This document shows positions 27,656 to 36,095 of a DNA stretch of 64,000 nucleotides, piece by piece. The stretch covers positions 186,001-250,000 of the forward strand of contig NC_014472.1 in assembly GCF_000153165.2 (NCBI RefSeq). Direction: 5' to 3'. The stretch's first letter is position 1; each line of letters begins with the position of its first letter. The notes under the pieces were generated by a model. It ran no database searches and had not been told where the DNA came from. It saw only the letters and a list, made by a program, of their open reading frames with translations. Made by a program: the position numbers and the translations under genes. The DNA comes from Maribacter sp. HTCC2170. GTDB lineage: Bacteria > Bacteroidota > Bacteroidia > Flavobacteriales > Flavobacteriaceae.

Positions 27656-27708
27656 ACATCTTTTATAAGTGTTGATACAAAGTAAATCATTTAATGGTCA
27701 AAATAATA

Positions 27709-27716
27709 TATATTTG
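27709..27716 (+). promoter_or_regulatory. Candidate -7 box for the secreted protein gene at 27765
   Basis: TATATTTG fits TAnnTTTG 48 bp before the ATG in the 109-bp region divergent from rsgA. No good -33 element. Confidence 0.4.
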
Positions 27717-27764
27717 GTATTATTGTTGATAATCAAAATAGAACATTTATAAAACCATTACAAA

Positions 27765-28568
27765 ATGAAAAAATTATTTTTACTATTATTAATTATGATC
27801 GGTTTTCAAGGCCTTTCACAAGAAACCATTACCAATGAATCTGTAGTACAGATGATGGAACTTGGTTTTGATGATTATATGATTATTGATAAAATCAATA
27901 CTTCAGATGTCAAATTTGATGCTTCAATTTCAGCACTTGGAACCCTAAAAAAAGCTGGTGTATCTTCAGAGATTCTTTCTTTGATTATGGCAAAGTCAAA
28001 ACAAAATACCAAATCCAAAACCGGTATTTACTACTTGGCAGAAAATGGCGAAGATAAATTGATCCAGCCCAGCGTATTTTCAGGTACAAACTCAAATGCT
28101 GCAGCTCAAAGGCTAGTTTCAGGTTTAATAAATTCCAAGAAAAAGGCTCAGTTGCCAGGTATCCATTCAAATAATGTACTAAAAACAAGAGCCCCAGAAT
28201 TCACTTTTATTTTCGACCCAAGTGTAACTGAGGTTGACAATATGCAGAATAACCAAGGAGGGGATACGGGTATATTTAACTGGTGGTTTAGAATGGCCAG
28301 CAACCCTAATGAATTTGTTTTGGTAAAACTTACGGTTAAAGAGAAAAAGAACTTACGGGAAGTTATTACTGGCAAGAAAAGCTGGATAGCAAGCAGCAGC
28401 GGTATCGATCCAAAATATGCGCTGAACTTTTCTATGGAAGAAATAGAAGGCAATAAATTTAAAGTAACTCCAGATGCTTTAGAGCCTGGTGAGTACTGCT
28501 TTATTTACCAAGGTGCCGTTCCTCAAGGAAGGGATAATCAATCCGTTTTTGATTTCTCAATTCAATAA
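27765..28568 (+). CDS. Secreted protein of unknown function
   Basis: 267 residues with signal peptide MKKLFLLLLIMIGFQGLSQ. Residues about 20-70 (ITNESVVQMMELGFDDYMIIDKINTSDVKFDASISALGTLKKAGVSSEILSLIM) form a short helical module that recurs in many Bacteroidota secreted proteins by my recollection. The rest has mixed strands; no enzymatic motif is visible. Divergent from rsgA and followed by a strong terminator, so monocistronic. Confidence 0.75.
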   Translation: MKKLFLLLLIMIGFQGLSQETITNESVVQMMELGFDDYMIIDKINTSDVKFDASISALGTLKKAGVSSEILSLIMAKSKQNTKSKTGIYYLAENGEDKLIQPSVFSGTNSNAAAQRLVSGLINSKKKAQLPGIHSNNVLKTRAPEFTFIFDPSVTEVDNMQNNQGGDTGIFNWWFRMASNPNEFVLVKLTVKEKKNLREVITGKKSWIASSSGIDPKYALNFSMEEIEGNKFKVTPDALEPGEYCFIYQGAVPQGRDNQSVFDFSIQ

Positions 28569-28602
28569 AATATTCTTTCAGCAGTAGGTAGTAAAAAGTA
28601 TT

Positions 28603-28637
28603 AAAAGTCCTCTATGAAATCTTAGAGGACTTTTTTT
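28603..28637 (+). terminator. Rho-independent terminator
   Basis: AAGTCCTCTA / TAGAGGACTT stem with an 8-base loop followed by seven T. Ends the secreted-protein gene 35 bp upstream. Confidence 0.9.
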
Positions 28638-28710
28638 ATATTTTCTACGCAACCTTCTGTTTATTCAGTTGTCCTTATCTTTATATTAATTAAAACTTAA
28701 ATTAGACGTC

Positions 28711-29151
28711 ATGAAAAAATTAATTATCGTTGTTTCCTTGTTGGGTTTACTTTCATATGAAACAAATGCCCAAGAATACAAAGTAATTACCAGTGTTGAA
28801 TCTATTGTATCCAGCGGATTGGGAAGGTCTCGAATAATAAGTGCTAACGAAGACAAGGATTATCAAGAGTTCACAAGCGTCCAAACTGATGAAGACAAAA
28901 CCCGAAATAAATCGAAAAGAGACGAAATTAGAGTTAAGAATTTTGAGGAAACCAAATTATTGAACTTTTTCAATATTGGTGGAATTCGTTTTCAGAATAT
29001 CGCAGCGAATGATGCTCTTATTACTTCAAAAATAAATACAATGGTCGCCGAAGGATGGGAATTGGCTTTTGTAACCAGCGCTGTAGAAAGTGATGGTGGT
29101 AAAGGTGATGGTTCAGGGATCTTTATTACCCGTTATATTTTTAAAAGATAA
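28711..29151 (+). CDS. Small secreted protein of unknown function
   Basis: 146 residues with signal peptide MKKLIIVVSLLGLLSYETNAQ. The mature part has a charged, Lys/Asp-rich middle (about 45-75) and ends ITRYIFKR. MVAEGWELAFVTS resembles the 'long-winded' repeat of DUF4177-like proteins (GWEL), but one short match is weak. Function unknown. It has its own promoter region between two terminators. Confidence 0.7.
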   Translation: MKKLIIVVSLLGLLSYETNAQEYKVITSVESIVSSGLGRSRIISANEDKDYQEFTSVQTDEDKTRNKSKRDEIRVKNFEETKLLNFFNIGGIRFQNIAANDALITSKINTMVAEGWELAFVTSAVESDGGKGDGSGIFITRYIFKR

Positions 29152-29182
29152 AAAAAGCCCTGATGATCTCATCAGGGCTTTT
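29151..29182. terminator. Bidirectional terminator
   Basis: AAAAGCCCTGAT / ATCAGGGCTTTT stem, 6-base loop, between convergent genes ending at 29151 and 29188. Confidence 0.9.
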
Positions 29183-29187
29183 AGTTT

Positions 29188-29862
29188 TTAGTCTTTAATA
29201 TAGACCCTGCCACCAGCCAGGGTCTTTTTATTTACATCTTTGGGATTCCCATATACATAAACATCTCCCCCAGCCTTTACATTTATATCCACTTTTTCTG
29301 ATGCAAAAACTTCAGCTTCACCTGCCGCAGTTATCTTTATATCAGTATTGGAAGTCTTGAGTTCTCTACCTTCGAATACACCACCAGTATTTAATACCAC
29401 CCATTGGTTTTCGGCCAAGCCTGAAGCTTCAACAATTCCACCCGTTACCGCCCTAACTTCCAAATCAACAACATCTAACCCTGCTTTTATTTGGGCACCT
29501 TCTTGTGAGCGTATTTCCAAATGGTCTTGTTTTATCAATTCATTACAAACGATTTTAGCTCCTTCATTCCCATCAATAACATCTAAATGTTTATAAAAGA
29601 CCTCAATGAAAGTGTCCTCACCTCTAAACCTTTTGTCCAACTGCATTCTTAATTTCAAAGTACCGTTGTCATTCACAACTTTTATATCAAAGACATTATC
29701 ACCTTTAATGGTAATTCTGTTTTCATCTGATTTTATAAGGTTCACTTCAATAAGATCAAAGACCTTGATTTTATTGAAATCACCCACTTCTTTATCTATC
29801 ATTCTTTGGGCAGAAACAGTAAGTGAACTTATGGCCACTAAAAGGAAAAGTATTTTTTTCAT
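29188..29862 (-). CDS. Head-GIN domain (DUF2807) secreted protein
   Basis: 224 residues with signal peptide MKKILFLLVAISSLTVSAQ, then the opening GDFNKIKVFDLIEVNLIKSDENRITIKGD typical of DUF2807, and a right-handed beta-repeat with many VxxxxxGxV strands (VDLEVRAVTGGIVEAS, TAAGEAEVFASEKVDINVKAGGDVYVYG). The family is annotated as putative auto-transporter adhesin head; its function is not established. A second DUF2807 protein is encoded at 35346. It is placed downstream of the DAHP-synthase terminator and is monocistronic. Confidence 0.85.
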   Translation of the reverse strand: MKKILFLLVAISSLTVSAQRMIDKEVGDFNKIKVFDLIEVNLIKSDENRITIKGDNVFDIKVVNDNGTLKLRMQLDKRFRGEDTFIEVFYKHLDVIDGNEGAKIVCNELIKQDHLEIRSQEGAQIKAGLDVVDLEVRAVTGGIVEASGLAENQWVVLNTGGVFEGRELKTSNTDIKITAAGEAEVFASEKVDINVKAGGDVYVYGNPKDVNKKTLAGGRVYIKD

Positions 29863-29922
29863 TTGTTCTATTCTTTTTGATTTCTTTAAAGATTGAAATT
29901 AAGAATGATTGTTACAGTTTTC

Positions 29923-29956
29923 AAAAAAAAATCCCGATTATAAATCGGGATTTTTT
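29923..29956. terminator. Terminator of the aromatic amino-acid operon
   Basis: ATCCCGATT / AATCGGGAT stem with A-run and T-run on either side, immediately after the stop of the DAHP synthase-chorismate mutase gene at 29957. On the minus strand it is followed by eight T. Confidence 0.9.
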
Positions 29957-31039
29957 CTAAGATTGCATGATCTTCTCTTGATGATTGATTGATTCTTGGT
30001 GAATTGACTTGAACATTTTAAGCACAAACTCTTCGCTCAATCCTTTTGACTCCCCTTCCAGTATCATCGCACCTAGAATCTGGTTCCAACGATTACTCTG
30101 AAGAACTGCCACATTCTTTTCTTTTTTGAGTTTTCCTATTCCATCTGATACCTTCATTCTCTTTCCTAAGGTCTCGATTAATTGATTGTCCAAAATATCT
30201 ATCTGTGCCCTAAGGTTATCTAATTTACCCATGTATTCAGCTTCTTCATCAGACTCTTTTCTTATACGTAGATCTTTCATAATCTGAACCAATGTTTTAG
30301 GTGTTACCTGTTGGGCCGCATCACTCCAAGCATTTTCTGGGTCATGATGAGTCTCTATGATCAACCCATCAAAATTAAGGTCCAACGCAGTTTGGGATAC
30401 ATCAAAAATCATATTTCTGTTTCCAGTAATATGAGATGGATCATTGATAATTGGCAAATCAGGGAATTTGGTCTGTAATTCAATAGCCAATTGCCACTCC
30501 GGTATATTTCTATACTTTGACTTTTCATATGTAGAGAACCCCCTGTGTATAACACCTAAGTTTTTGATATTTGCGCTGTATAACCTTTCAACAGCTCCCA
30601 ACCATAAAGACAAATCAGGATTTACAGGGTTTTTAATCAAAACAGTCTTCTCGGTACCCTCTAAAGCATCAGCAATTTCCTGAACAATAAATGGGCTAAC
30701 AGTTGACCTAGCTCCAATCCACAATAAATCAATGTCATGCTCCAATGCCAATTCAACATGTGCTTTGTTAGCAACTTCTGTTGCCGTTTTCAATCCTGTC
30801 TCCTCCTTAACCTTTTGTAACCATTTAAGGCCTAAAGCCCCAACACCTTCAAAATTACCTGGACGGGTTCTTGGTTTCCAAATACCGGCACGATAATAGT
30901 TAACATCTGTATCTTTAAGTTCATGTGCAATTTTCAAGACCTGTTCTTCTGTTTCAGCACTACATGGGCCCGCAATAACCAACGGATGATCTAATCCTAA
31001 ATCATCTAACCATGTTCTCATTTTTTTTGAATTCTCCAT
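29957..31039 (-). CDS. Bifunctional DAHP synthase / chorismate mutase
   Basis: 360-residue fusion. The N-terminal part (about 1-265) is a short-type 3-deoxy-7-phosphoheptulonate synthase with AGPCSAETEEQ, YRAGIWKPRTRPGNFEG, VIHRGFSTYEK and DPSHITGNR. The C-terminal part (about 268-360, LDNLRAQIDILDNQLIETLGKRMKVSDGIGKLKKEKN) is an AroQ-type chorismate mutase. One protein thus covers the first committed step of the shikimate route and the first step of the Phe/Tyr branch; the mutase domain may mediate feedback control. Last gene of the operon behind the Phe/Tyr leader, 13 bp after tyrA and followed by a strong terminator. Confidence 0.95.
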   Translation of the reverse strand: MENSKKMRTWLDDLGLDHPLVIAGPCSAETEEQVLKIAHELKDTDVNYYRAGIWKPRTRPGNFEGVGALGLKWLQKVKEETGLKTATEVANKAHVELALEHDIDLLWIGARSTVSPFIVQEIADALEGTEKTVLIKNPVNPDLSLWLGAVERLYSANIKNLGVIHRGFSTYEKSKYRNIPEWQLAIELQTKFPDLPIINDPSHITGNRNMIFDVSQTALDLNFDGLIIETHHDPENAWSDAAQQVTPKTLVQIMKDLRIRKESDEEAEYMGKLDNLRAQIDILDNQLIETLGKRMKVSDGIGKLKKEKNVAVLQSNRWNQILGAMILEGESKGLSEEFVLKMFKSIHQESINHQEKIMQS

Positions 31040-31052
31040 TTTTAGTATACTA

Positions 31053-31910
31053 TTATTTGTTTAGTGGTATTCCTCTTAAAATTTCCTTTATTCTATTTGT
31101 ATTGTTCATTTCTTTGTAAATCCCCTCAAAATCATCTTTCAGTAAAAGCTGTCTAAAGTCTTCGAGGTTTTGAATATATTCCTCTAAAGTCTCTACTACA
31201 TTTTCCTTGTTCTGTTCAAAAATCGGTGTCCACATGGCTGGTGAACTTTTTGCTAAACGTACCGTACTTTCAAATCCCGACCCTGCCATGTCAAAAATAT
31301 CGCGCTCATTTTTCTCTTTTTCAATTACGGTCTTTCCCAACATAAATGAACTTATATGTGATAAATGCGATACATAGGCGATATGCTTGTCATGAGCCTC
31401 TGGGTTCATATACCTAATTCGCATGCCCATTTGCTGGAATAACTCTAATGCTCTTTCTTGAAGTTTGAATGCCGTTTTTTCAACCTCGCAGATGATATTG
31501 GTTTTTCCCTGGTACAAACCATCTATTGCTGCTGATGGGCCTGAAAATTCTGTTCCTGCTATTGGATGACTTGCCAAAAAATTTCTCCTTTTCGGGTGAT
31601 TTTCCAAACTTTTACAAAGGATAGCTTTTGTTGAACCAGCATCTACCACAACACAATCATCATTGACTTCTTCCAGTATTTTTGGAAGTTCAATTACCAT
31701 TGCATCGACCGGTATACTAACAATTACAATATCTGCCAAATTCAAATCATTGTAGCTTGACTTGTAATCTATTATATCCAAGTTAATAGCTTCATCTAAA
31801 TGGGTCGCACTCGAATCCACACCATAAATCTTGGTATTAGGGTTAAGCCTTTTTATGTCTTTGGCCATTGAACCGCCAATTAATCCGATACCGATTATAA
31901 ATACATTCAT
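31053..31910 (-). CDS. tyrA: Prephenate dehydrogenase
   Basis: 285 residues. The NAD(P)-binding Rossmann loop is GIGLIGGSMA at the N-terminus; the substrate region includes SHPIAGTEFSGP and HDKHIAYVSHLSHISS. It converts prephenate to 4-hydroxyphenylpyruvate on the way to tyrosine. No chorismate mutase or ACT domain is fused; the mutase is supplied by the neighbouring DAHP synthase fusion. One base separates it from the aminotransferase gene. Confidence 0.92.
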   Translation of the reverse strand: MNVFIIGIGLIGGSMAKDIKRLNPNTKIYGVDSSATHLDEAINLDIIDYKSSYNDLNLADIVIVSIPVDAMVIELPKILEEVNDDCVVVDAGSTKAILCKSLENHPKRRNFLASHPIAGTEFSGPSAAIDGLYQGKTNIICEVEKTAFKLQERALELFQQMGMRIRYMNPEAHDKHIAYVSHLSHISSFMLGKTVIEKEKNERDIFDMAGSGFESTVRLAKSSPAMWTPIFEQNKENVVETLEEYIQNLEDFRQLLLKDDFEGIYKEMNNTNRIKEILRGIPLNK

Positions 31911-31911
31911 C

Positions 31912-33057
31912 TTAAAACCTTTCTAATGCTTCTTTTATTTTTTCCAATTTCACGCAGAGCGAAAATCGAATATACCCTTCTCCGTTGCTTCCAAATATTG
32001 TGCCTGGAGCAATGAAAATATTTTTATCGTATAAAACGCTATCTACAAACTCCTCTGAGGAAACGGATCCTTTGGGTAATTTCGCCCAAACAAACATCCC
32101 CACCGCATTTTTATCATAAGAGCAATTGAGTTTATCAACCAATGCAAACATCGCTTCCCTGCGTTTGGTATAAAGTTGGTCCAATGAACTAAACCAGTCT
32201 TCTCCACTTTTCAATGCAGCAACAGCTCCTTTCTGAATACCATAGAACATGCCCGAGTCCATATTGCTTTTCACCTTCAAAATAGCGTTGATGTGTGCTT
32301 TATTCCCAAGTACCATACCAACACGCCAGCCTGCCATATTAAAGGTTTTACTTAAGGAATTAAGCTCTAAAGTCACCTCTTTTGCTCCTTCAATACTTAA
32401 AATACTAATGGGGTTTTTACTTAAGACAAAACTGTAAGGGTTGTCATTTACCAAAAGGATGTTGTTCTTCTTAGCGAACTGAACTAAACTCAATAATTGG
32501 TCCTTAGTAGCAGTAGCTCCTGTTGGCATATGCGGGTAACTAACCCACATGATTTTAACCTTGTTTAAATCTTGCTTTTGTAAATCATCCAAATTGGGAA
32601 ACCAACCAGATTCCTCTGTAAGATTATACAGTCTTGGAACTCCCCCAACCAGTTTTGTAACTGAAGTATAGGTAGGGTATCCTGGATTCGGAATTAATAC
32701 TTCATCGCCTTCATTTAAAAAGGCCATACTAATATGCATAATCCCCTCTTTTGATCCCATTAAAGGCAAAATCTCTGCATTTTCATCCGCAACCACATCG
32801 AATTTATCTTTATAAAAATCCGAAATGGCCTTACGTAATTGAGGTAAACCTTGATAACTTTGGTATTGATGTGCCCCTGCTTCTGTTATTGATTGTTGAA
32901 TAGAAGTAATCACCTCCTCCGACGGCGCCAAATCTGGGCTACCGATACCCATATTTATTATTGGTTTTCCTTCAGTAATTAGTCCACGAACTTCCCTCAA
33001 CTTTTTTGAGAAGTAATATTCTTCAACTGTCCTTAATCTTTCGGCTGTCTGAATCAT
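31912..33057 (-). CDS. Class I/II PLP aminotransferase, probably aromatic
   Basis: 381 residues. PLP lysine in SLSKTFNMAGWRVGM; NPGYPTY, SYPHMPTGA and NDNPYSF motifs of fold-type I aminotransferases. Its place between pheA and tyrA suggests it transaminates phenylpyruvate and 4-hydroxyphenylpyruvate (or prephenate) as the last step of Phe/Tyr synthesis. By sequence alone aspartate or LL-DAP aminotransferase activity would also be possible. Overlaps pheA by 4 bp (ATGA). Confidence 0.88.
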   Translation of the reverse strand: MIQTAERLRTVEEYYFSKKLREVRGLITEGKPIINMGIGSPDLAPSEEVITSIQQSITEAGAHQYQSYQGLPQLRKAISDFYKDKFDVVADENAEILPLMGSKEGIMHISMAFLNEGDEVLIPNPGYPTYTSVTKLVGGVPRLYNLTEESGWFPNLDDLQKQDLNKVKIMWVSYPHMPTGATATKDQLLSLVQFAKKNNILLVNDNPYSFVLSKNPISILSIEGAKEVTLELNSLSKTFNMAGWRVGMVLGNKAHINAILKVKSNMDSGMFYGIQKGAVAALKSGEDWFSSLDQLYTKRREAMFALVDKLNCSYDKNAVGMFVWAKLPKGSVSSEEFVDSVLYDKNIFIAPGTIFGSNGEGYIRFSLCVKLEKIKEALERF

Positions 33058-33881
33058 ATTCTCGCATTTTTATACTCTCCCAAAACCCTGAAATTCTCTG
33101 ACATTATTTCCAAAAGTGATTTGGCCTTGGCAAAATTATCATATTCATCAAAAGTAACATCGACAAAAAAGGCGTATTTCCAAGGGGTTTCAATAATCGG
33201 TAACGACTGGATCTTGGTCAAATTGAGGCTACAATCACTCATCACATTCAACACAGTTGCCAAACTTCCCCTTTTGTGGTCAGTAACAAAACGTAAAGAC
33301 GCTTTGTTGATCTCACTTTTAGGCCATTCCTTATTCTTGGTCTTTACTATGATGAACCTAGTTGAATTGTTTTTAATCGTCTGTATTCCAGGAGCGATAA
33401 TCTCCAAATCATATAGGTCGGCAGCCACACTTGGAGCGATTGCTGCAATTCCCTTTAATTGTTTATCGTGGATTTGTTTCGCAGTTTCTGCCGTATCCAC
33501 GTCCTCAACCATTTTTATATGAGGGTTTGTCTTCAAAAACTCCCGACATTGCAAAAGCGCCATAGGGTGCGACCTTACTTCTGTGATTTCATTTATAGAC
33601 TGCCCTTCGAGGGCCATTAAATTGTGATGTATGTTCAAATAATGCTCCCCAATAATATGTAATTTCTTATCGTCTATCAATGCGTAATTAGGAATAATTG
33701 AACCTGCAATGGAGTTCTCTATTGCCATTACCCCTTTATCCGCTGTTGAATCAACCAAACAATCTACCAAACCATGAAAAGACATACATTCAACCAAATC
33801 AATATCCTTATCAAAATATTCCTTTGTTACTTGATGATGGTTTGAACCTTTTATTCCCTGTATGGCTATTTTTAAACTCAT
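33054..33881 (-). CDS. pheA: Prephenate dehydratase
   Basis: 275 residues, dehydratase domain plus C-terminal ACT regulatory domain, no chorismate mutase. The catalytic TRF is in NSTRFIIVKTKN; IAIQGIKGSNHHQV replaces the more usual GxxGSY start. The ACT region GSLATVLNVMSDCSLNLTKIQSLPI has QSLP in place of the common ESRP phenylalanine-binding motif, so feedback binding may differ. First gene of a four-gene Phe/Tyr operon, preceded by a leader peptide and attenuator at 33921-34043. Confidence 0.94.
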   Translation of the reverse strand: MSLKIAIQGIKGSNHHQVTKEYFDKDIDLVECMSFHGLVDCLVDSTADKGVMAIENSIAGSIIPNYALIDDKKLHIIGEHYLNIHHNLMALEGQSINEITEVRSHPMALLQCREFLKTNPHIKMVEDVDTAETAKQIHDKQLKGIAAIAPSVAADLYDLEIIAPGIQTIKNNSTRFIIVKTKNKEWPKSEINKASLRFVTDHKRGSLATVLNVMSDCSLNLTKIQSLPIIETPWKYAFFVDVTFDEYDNFAKAKSLLEIMSENFRVLGEYKNARI

Positions 33882-33920
33882 GATCTCTTATTATCCTAAA
33901 TACTCCAGCTTTTTTTAACA

Positions 33921-33946
33921 AAAAAAGTCCCGTTTTTCACGGGACT
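33921..33946 (-). terminator. Attenuator terminator of the pheA operon
   Basis: On the minus strand AGTCCCGT (33946-33939), loop GAAAA, ACGGGACT (33933-33926), then a T-run. It lies 26 bases after the leader-peptide stop and about 40 bases before pheA ATG. A second copy of ACGGGACT at 33986-33979, inside the leader-peptide coding sequence, can pair with the same AGTCCCGT and so form the competing antiterminator. Confidence 0.88.
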
Positions 33947-33971
33947 CAATGTTATATTTTTTTACAATACA

Positions 33972-34043
33972 CTACAACAGTCCCGTTTCTCTCTTAAAAA
34001 AGAAGAAAAAATAAAAACCATTATAGAAATACTGCTTACTCAT
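33972..34043 (-). CDS. Phe/Tyr-rich leader peptide of the pheA operon
   Basis: Short open frame of 23 codons starting ATG AGT AAG CAG at 34043 and ending TAG at 33972. Residues 5-16 contain ten aromatic residues out of twelve: Tyr at 5, 7 and 11; Phe at 6, 10 and 12-16, giving five consecutive Phe codons. It precedes the operon for Phe and Tyr synthesis and a terminator with an alternative antiterminator arm, the same architecture as E. coli pheL. Ribosome stalling on the Phe run would expose the ACGGGACT segment at codons 20-22 and prevent termination. No strong Shine-Dalgarno sequence is seen and the promoter was not resolved. Confidence 0.88.
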   Translation of the reverse strand: MSKQYFYNGFYFFFFFKRETGLL

Positions 34044-34082
34044 CTTATTGTCAAATCTTTGGCTAAGGTAATTATTAAATTT

Positions 34083-34112
34083 AAAAATCGTCTTTTACCA
34101 CGATTTTTTTTT
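34083..34112. terminator. Terminator-like hairpin after the serine hydrolase gene
   Basis: AAAAATCGT / ACGATTTTT stem with an 8-base loop, 58 bp downstream of the hydrolase stop on the minus strand. The plus strand has the longer T-run, but no plus-strand gene ends here. It separates the hydrolase transcript from the pheA leader. Confidence 0.6.
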
Positions 34113-34169
34113 GTTTTTTTCATGAATGTGCAATTTCATTAAAGAATTCCTTCTAAAATTGGGCATTTA

Positions 34170-35264
34170 TTAAGAATCACAAATTATCTGGTCGATAGAT
34201 TCATCCAATTCTTTCTGGATTCTGGGATTAGTACAGTTCGCTAAAATTGAGAGTACAATTTGTTCGTTAGGGTAAACAAACAAATTTGAATACCCCCCAA
34301 CTCCGTTTCCTATGTGACCAAAATAACGTCTTCCCTTACTATCCTCACTTACCTGCCAACCTAAACCATAATAAGTAGGTTTACCATTAACTATTTGAGA
34401 TGTAAGAAATTCAGAAATAACGTCGTTATCGCGAATTTCATTGTCTAAATAGAACTGCCCAAATTTGGCAATATCCTCGGAAGTGGAAACATAACCCCCA
34501 CCCGCTAATTTATAATCATTATTGACCGGAATGGCTTTTCGAAAACCCAATCTACTTTTTGAGTAAAATGATGATAGATATCGAACTCCTTGTTCTAAGG
34601 TCTCGAACCCACTCAACCAGACAGCCTCACTGAATGTATTCGATAAGCCCAAAGGAATCAATACTTTTTCCCGGACATATTCTTCAAATGAAACACCACT
34701 GACTTCTTGCATCGCCAAGGAAATCAACACCCAATCAAAGCTATTGTAATGATAATCACTACCTGGCTTAAAAAGCAAATCATCGTCCTTGAATATTTCA
34801 AGACTATCCTTAATTGAATAGAGCTTGTTCAATCCATATTCTTTACCCTTGTACCCTCTGATTCCTGCGGTATGACCTGCTAATTGACGAATGGTAAAAT
34901 CATATTCCTTCTTTGGAAAAAACGGAACATAATTATACAAAGAGGCATCCAGGTCTATGACTCCATCTTTTACCATATGAGCAAGGGCTGTGGCGGCAAT
35001 ATTCTTTGAGACACTTGCGATACGAAATATTGTTCTCTGCGGGTCAACAACTATTTTCTCCTCCAAATCGGCATATCCATATCCTTTTTGAAAAATGGTT
35101 TTACCTTCTTTCAAAACAGTAATTGCCAACCCTGGAATTCTCTTTTCTTCTATTAATGAATTCAATAAATCATCTGCTTTGGCCAATCCCTTAGAATTTG
35201 GATACAGGCTTTCATTACTCTCAGATGAAAATAGATTATTCAAATATGTCAAAATCGATTTCAA
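34170..35264 (-). CDS. Serine hydrolase of the beta-lactamase / class C family
   Basis: Up to 364 residues. Active-site SxxK is S84-V-S-K87; the Tyr motif is in YHYNSFDW; the third motif is GHIGNGVGGYSN near the C-terminus, corresponding to the KTG/HxG position. Members include esterases, D-aminopeptidases and PBP-like enzymes; the substrate is unknown. The start is uncertain: no ATG is available, the frame can begin at TTG 35264 or TTG 35252, and no clear signal peptide is encoded although most relatives are exported. The frame stays open further upstream with a hydrophobic stretch (KLYSYLLFLIKS) but no start codon. Confidence 0.8.
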   Translation of the reverse strand: MKSILTYLNNLFSSESNESLYPNSKGLAKADDLLNSLIEEKRIPGLAITVLKEGKTIFQKGYGYADLEEKIVVDPQRTIFRIASVSKNIAATALAHMVKDGVIDLDASLYNYVPFFPKKEYDFTIRQLAGHTAGIRGYKGKEYGLNKLYSIKDSLEIFKDDDLLFKPGSDYHYNSFDWVLISLAMQEVSGVSFEEYVREKVLIPLGLSNTFSEAVWLSGFETLEQGVRYLSSFYSKSRLGFRKAIPVNNDYKLAGGGYVSTSEDIAKFGQFYLDNEIRDNDVISEFLTSQIVNGKPTYYGLGWQVSEDSKGRRYFGHIGNGVGGYSNLFVYPNEQIVLSILANCTNPRIQKELDESIDQIICDS

Positions 35265-35345
35265 AATTGAATCAATACTTTTAATTAAAAATAATAGATA
35301 GCTATAAAGTTTTACATGGACCCACCCCTCAATATATTTCCGAAA

Positions 35346-36095
35346 CTACTTGAAAATTAGTTTGCCCGTGTACAATTCCTCAACCTCAATTGTTGCTGGT
35401 TGATTAAAACTTATTACATCTCCAGTACCTCGGATAACTCCAGTTATTGATTGTTGTGGGTTAACTTGGATATCATTGGTTCCTCTATGATTAAGGCTAA
35501 TAGTTTCAGAAACCAAATCTTCAGCTTCAATTCGTGAATCACCAGCAGCCACTGTCACACTTAAGTGCTCCGTATTTCCCCTTAATTTGAAATATGCTAT
35601 TCCGTTTGCAACCACCCCTACGTTTTTCGAATTCAATTCCAAATCGAACTCCCCATCTGTGGTTTCCGCATCCGGATTTACAAAACTTTCCGAATACAAC
35701 CTTATAGAAGAATAACCTAGAACTCCATTGCTTTTAATTGGCAACCCAGTGCTACTTCGTATTTCTGTAATATTTGGAGAAGTAACATATACTTTGGTAA
35801 GACCATAATCCCTGAAGAAATTACAACCGTTTTCATTTTGCAAAATCAATCTATCACCTTCAACGTATGCAGTAACTTCGTTTAGAAGAAATTCACCCGT
35901 TTCAATCTCCACCTTTTGCACATCACCTTGCTCAAGTATTAAGCTAACATTTTCAAACACCGTTATTTTTGCGAAAGTGTCCATGTCAACTTCTACCCTA
36001 ACAAGTTCTCCGGCATCTTGAAAACAGTCCGGTGCATTCTCATTATTACAAGAGATCAAAATCATAAAAAGTAATATGTTCAGTATCTTTTTCAT
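35346..36095 (-). CDS. Head-GIN domain (DUF2807) lipoprotein
   Basis: 249 residues with lipoprotein signal [16 protein letters not shown] (lipobox Cys16). The mature part opens with the DUF2807-type [27 protein letters not shown] and continues in short beta-repeats. Function is not established. Four-base overlap (ATGA) with the PagL-like gene shows translational coupling, so the lipoprotein may act with that outer-membrane enzyme. Confidence 0.83.
   Translation of the reverse strand: MKKILNILLFMILISCNNENAPDCFQDAGELVRVEVDMDTFAKITVFENVSLILEQGDVQKVEIETGEFLLNEVTAYVEGDRLILQNENGCNFFRDYGLTKVYVTSPNITEIRSSTGLPIKSNGVLGYSSIRLYSESFVNPDAETTDGEFDLELNSKNVGVVANGIAYFKLRGNTEHLSVTVAAGDSRIEAEDLVSETISLNHRGTNDIQVNPQQSITGVIRGTGDVISFNQPATIEVEELYTGKLIFK

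Noticed and set aside
34097-34120. T-rich run as plus-strand terminator
   Set aside because: No plus-strand gene ends nearby; the hairpin is better explained by the minus-strand serine hydrolase gene.
33882-34169. T-box or other tRNA-binding leader upstream of pheA
   Set aside because: No T-box core sequence is present; a Phe/Tyr-rich leader peptide and overlapping antiterminator explain the region better.
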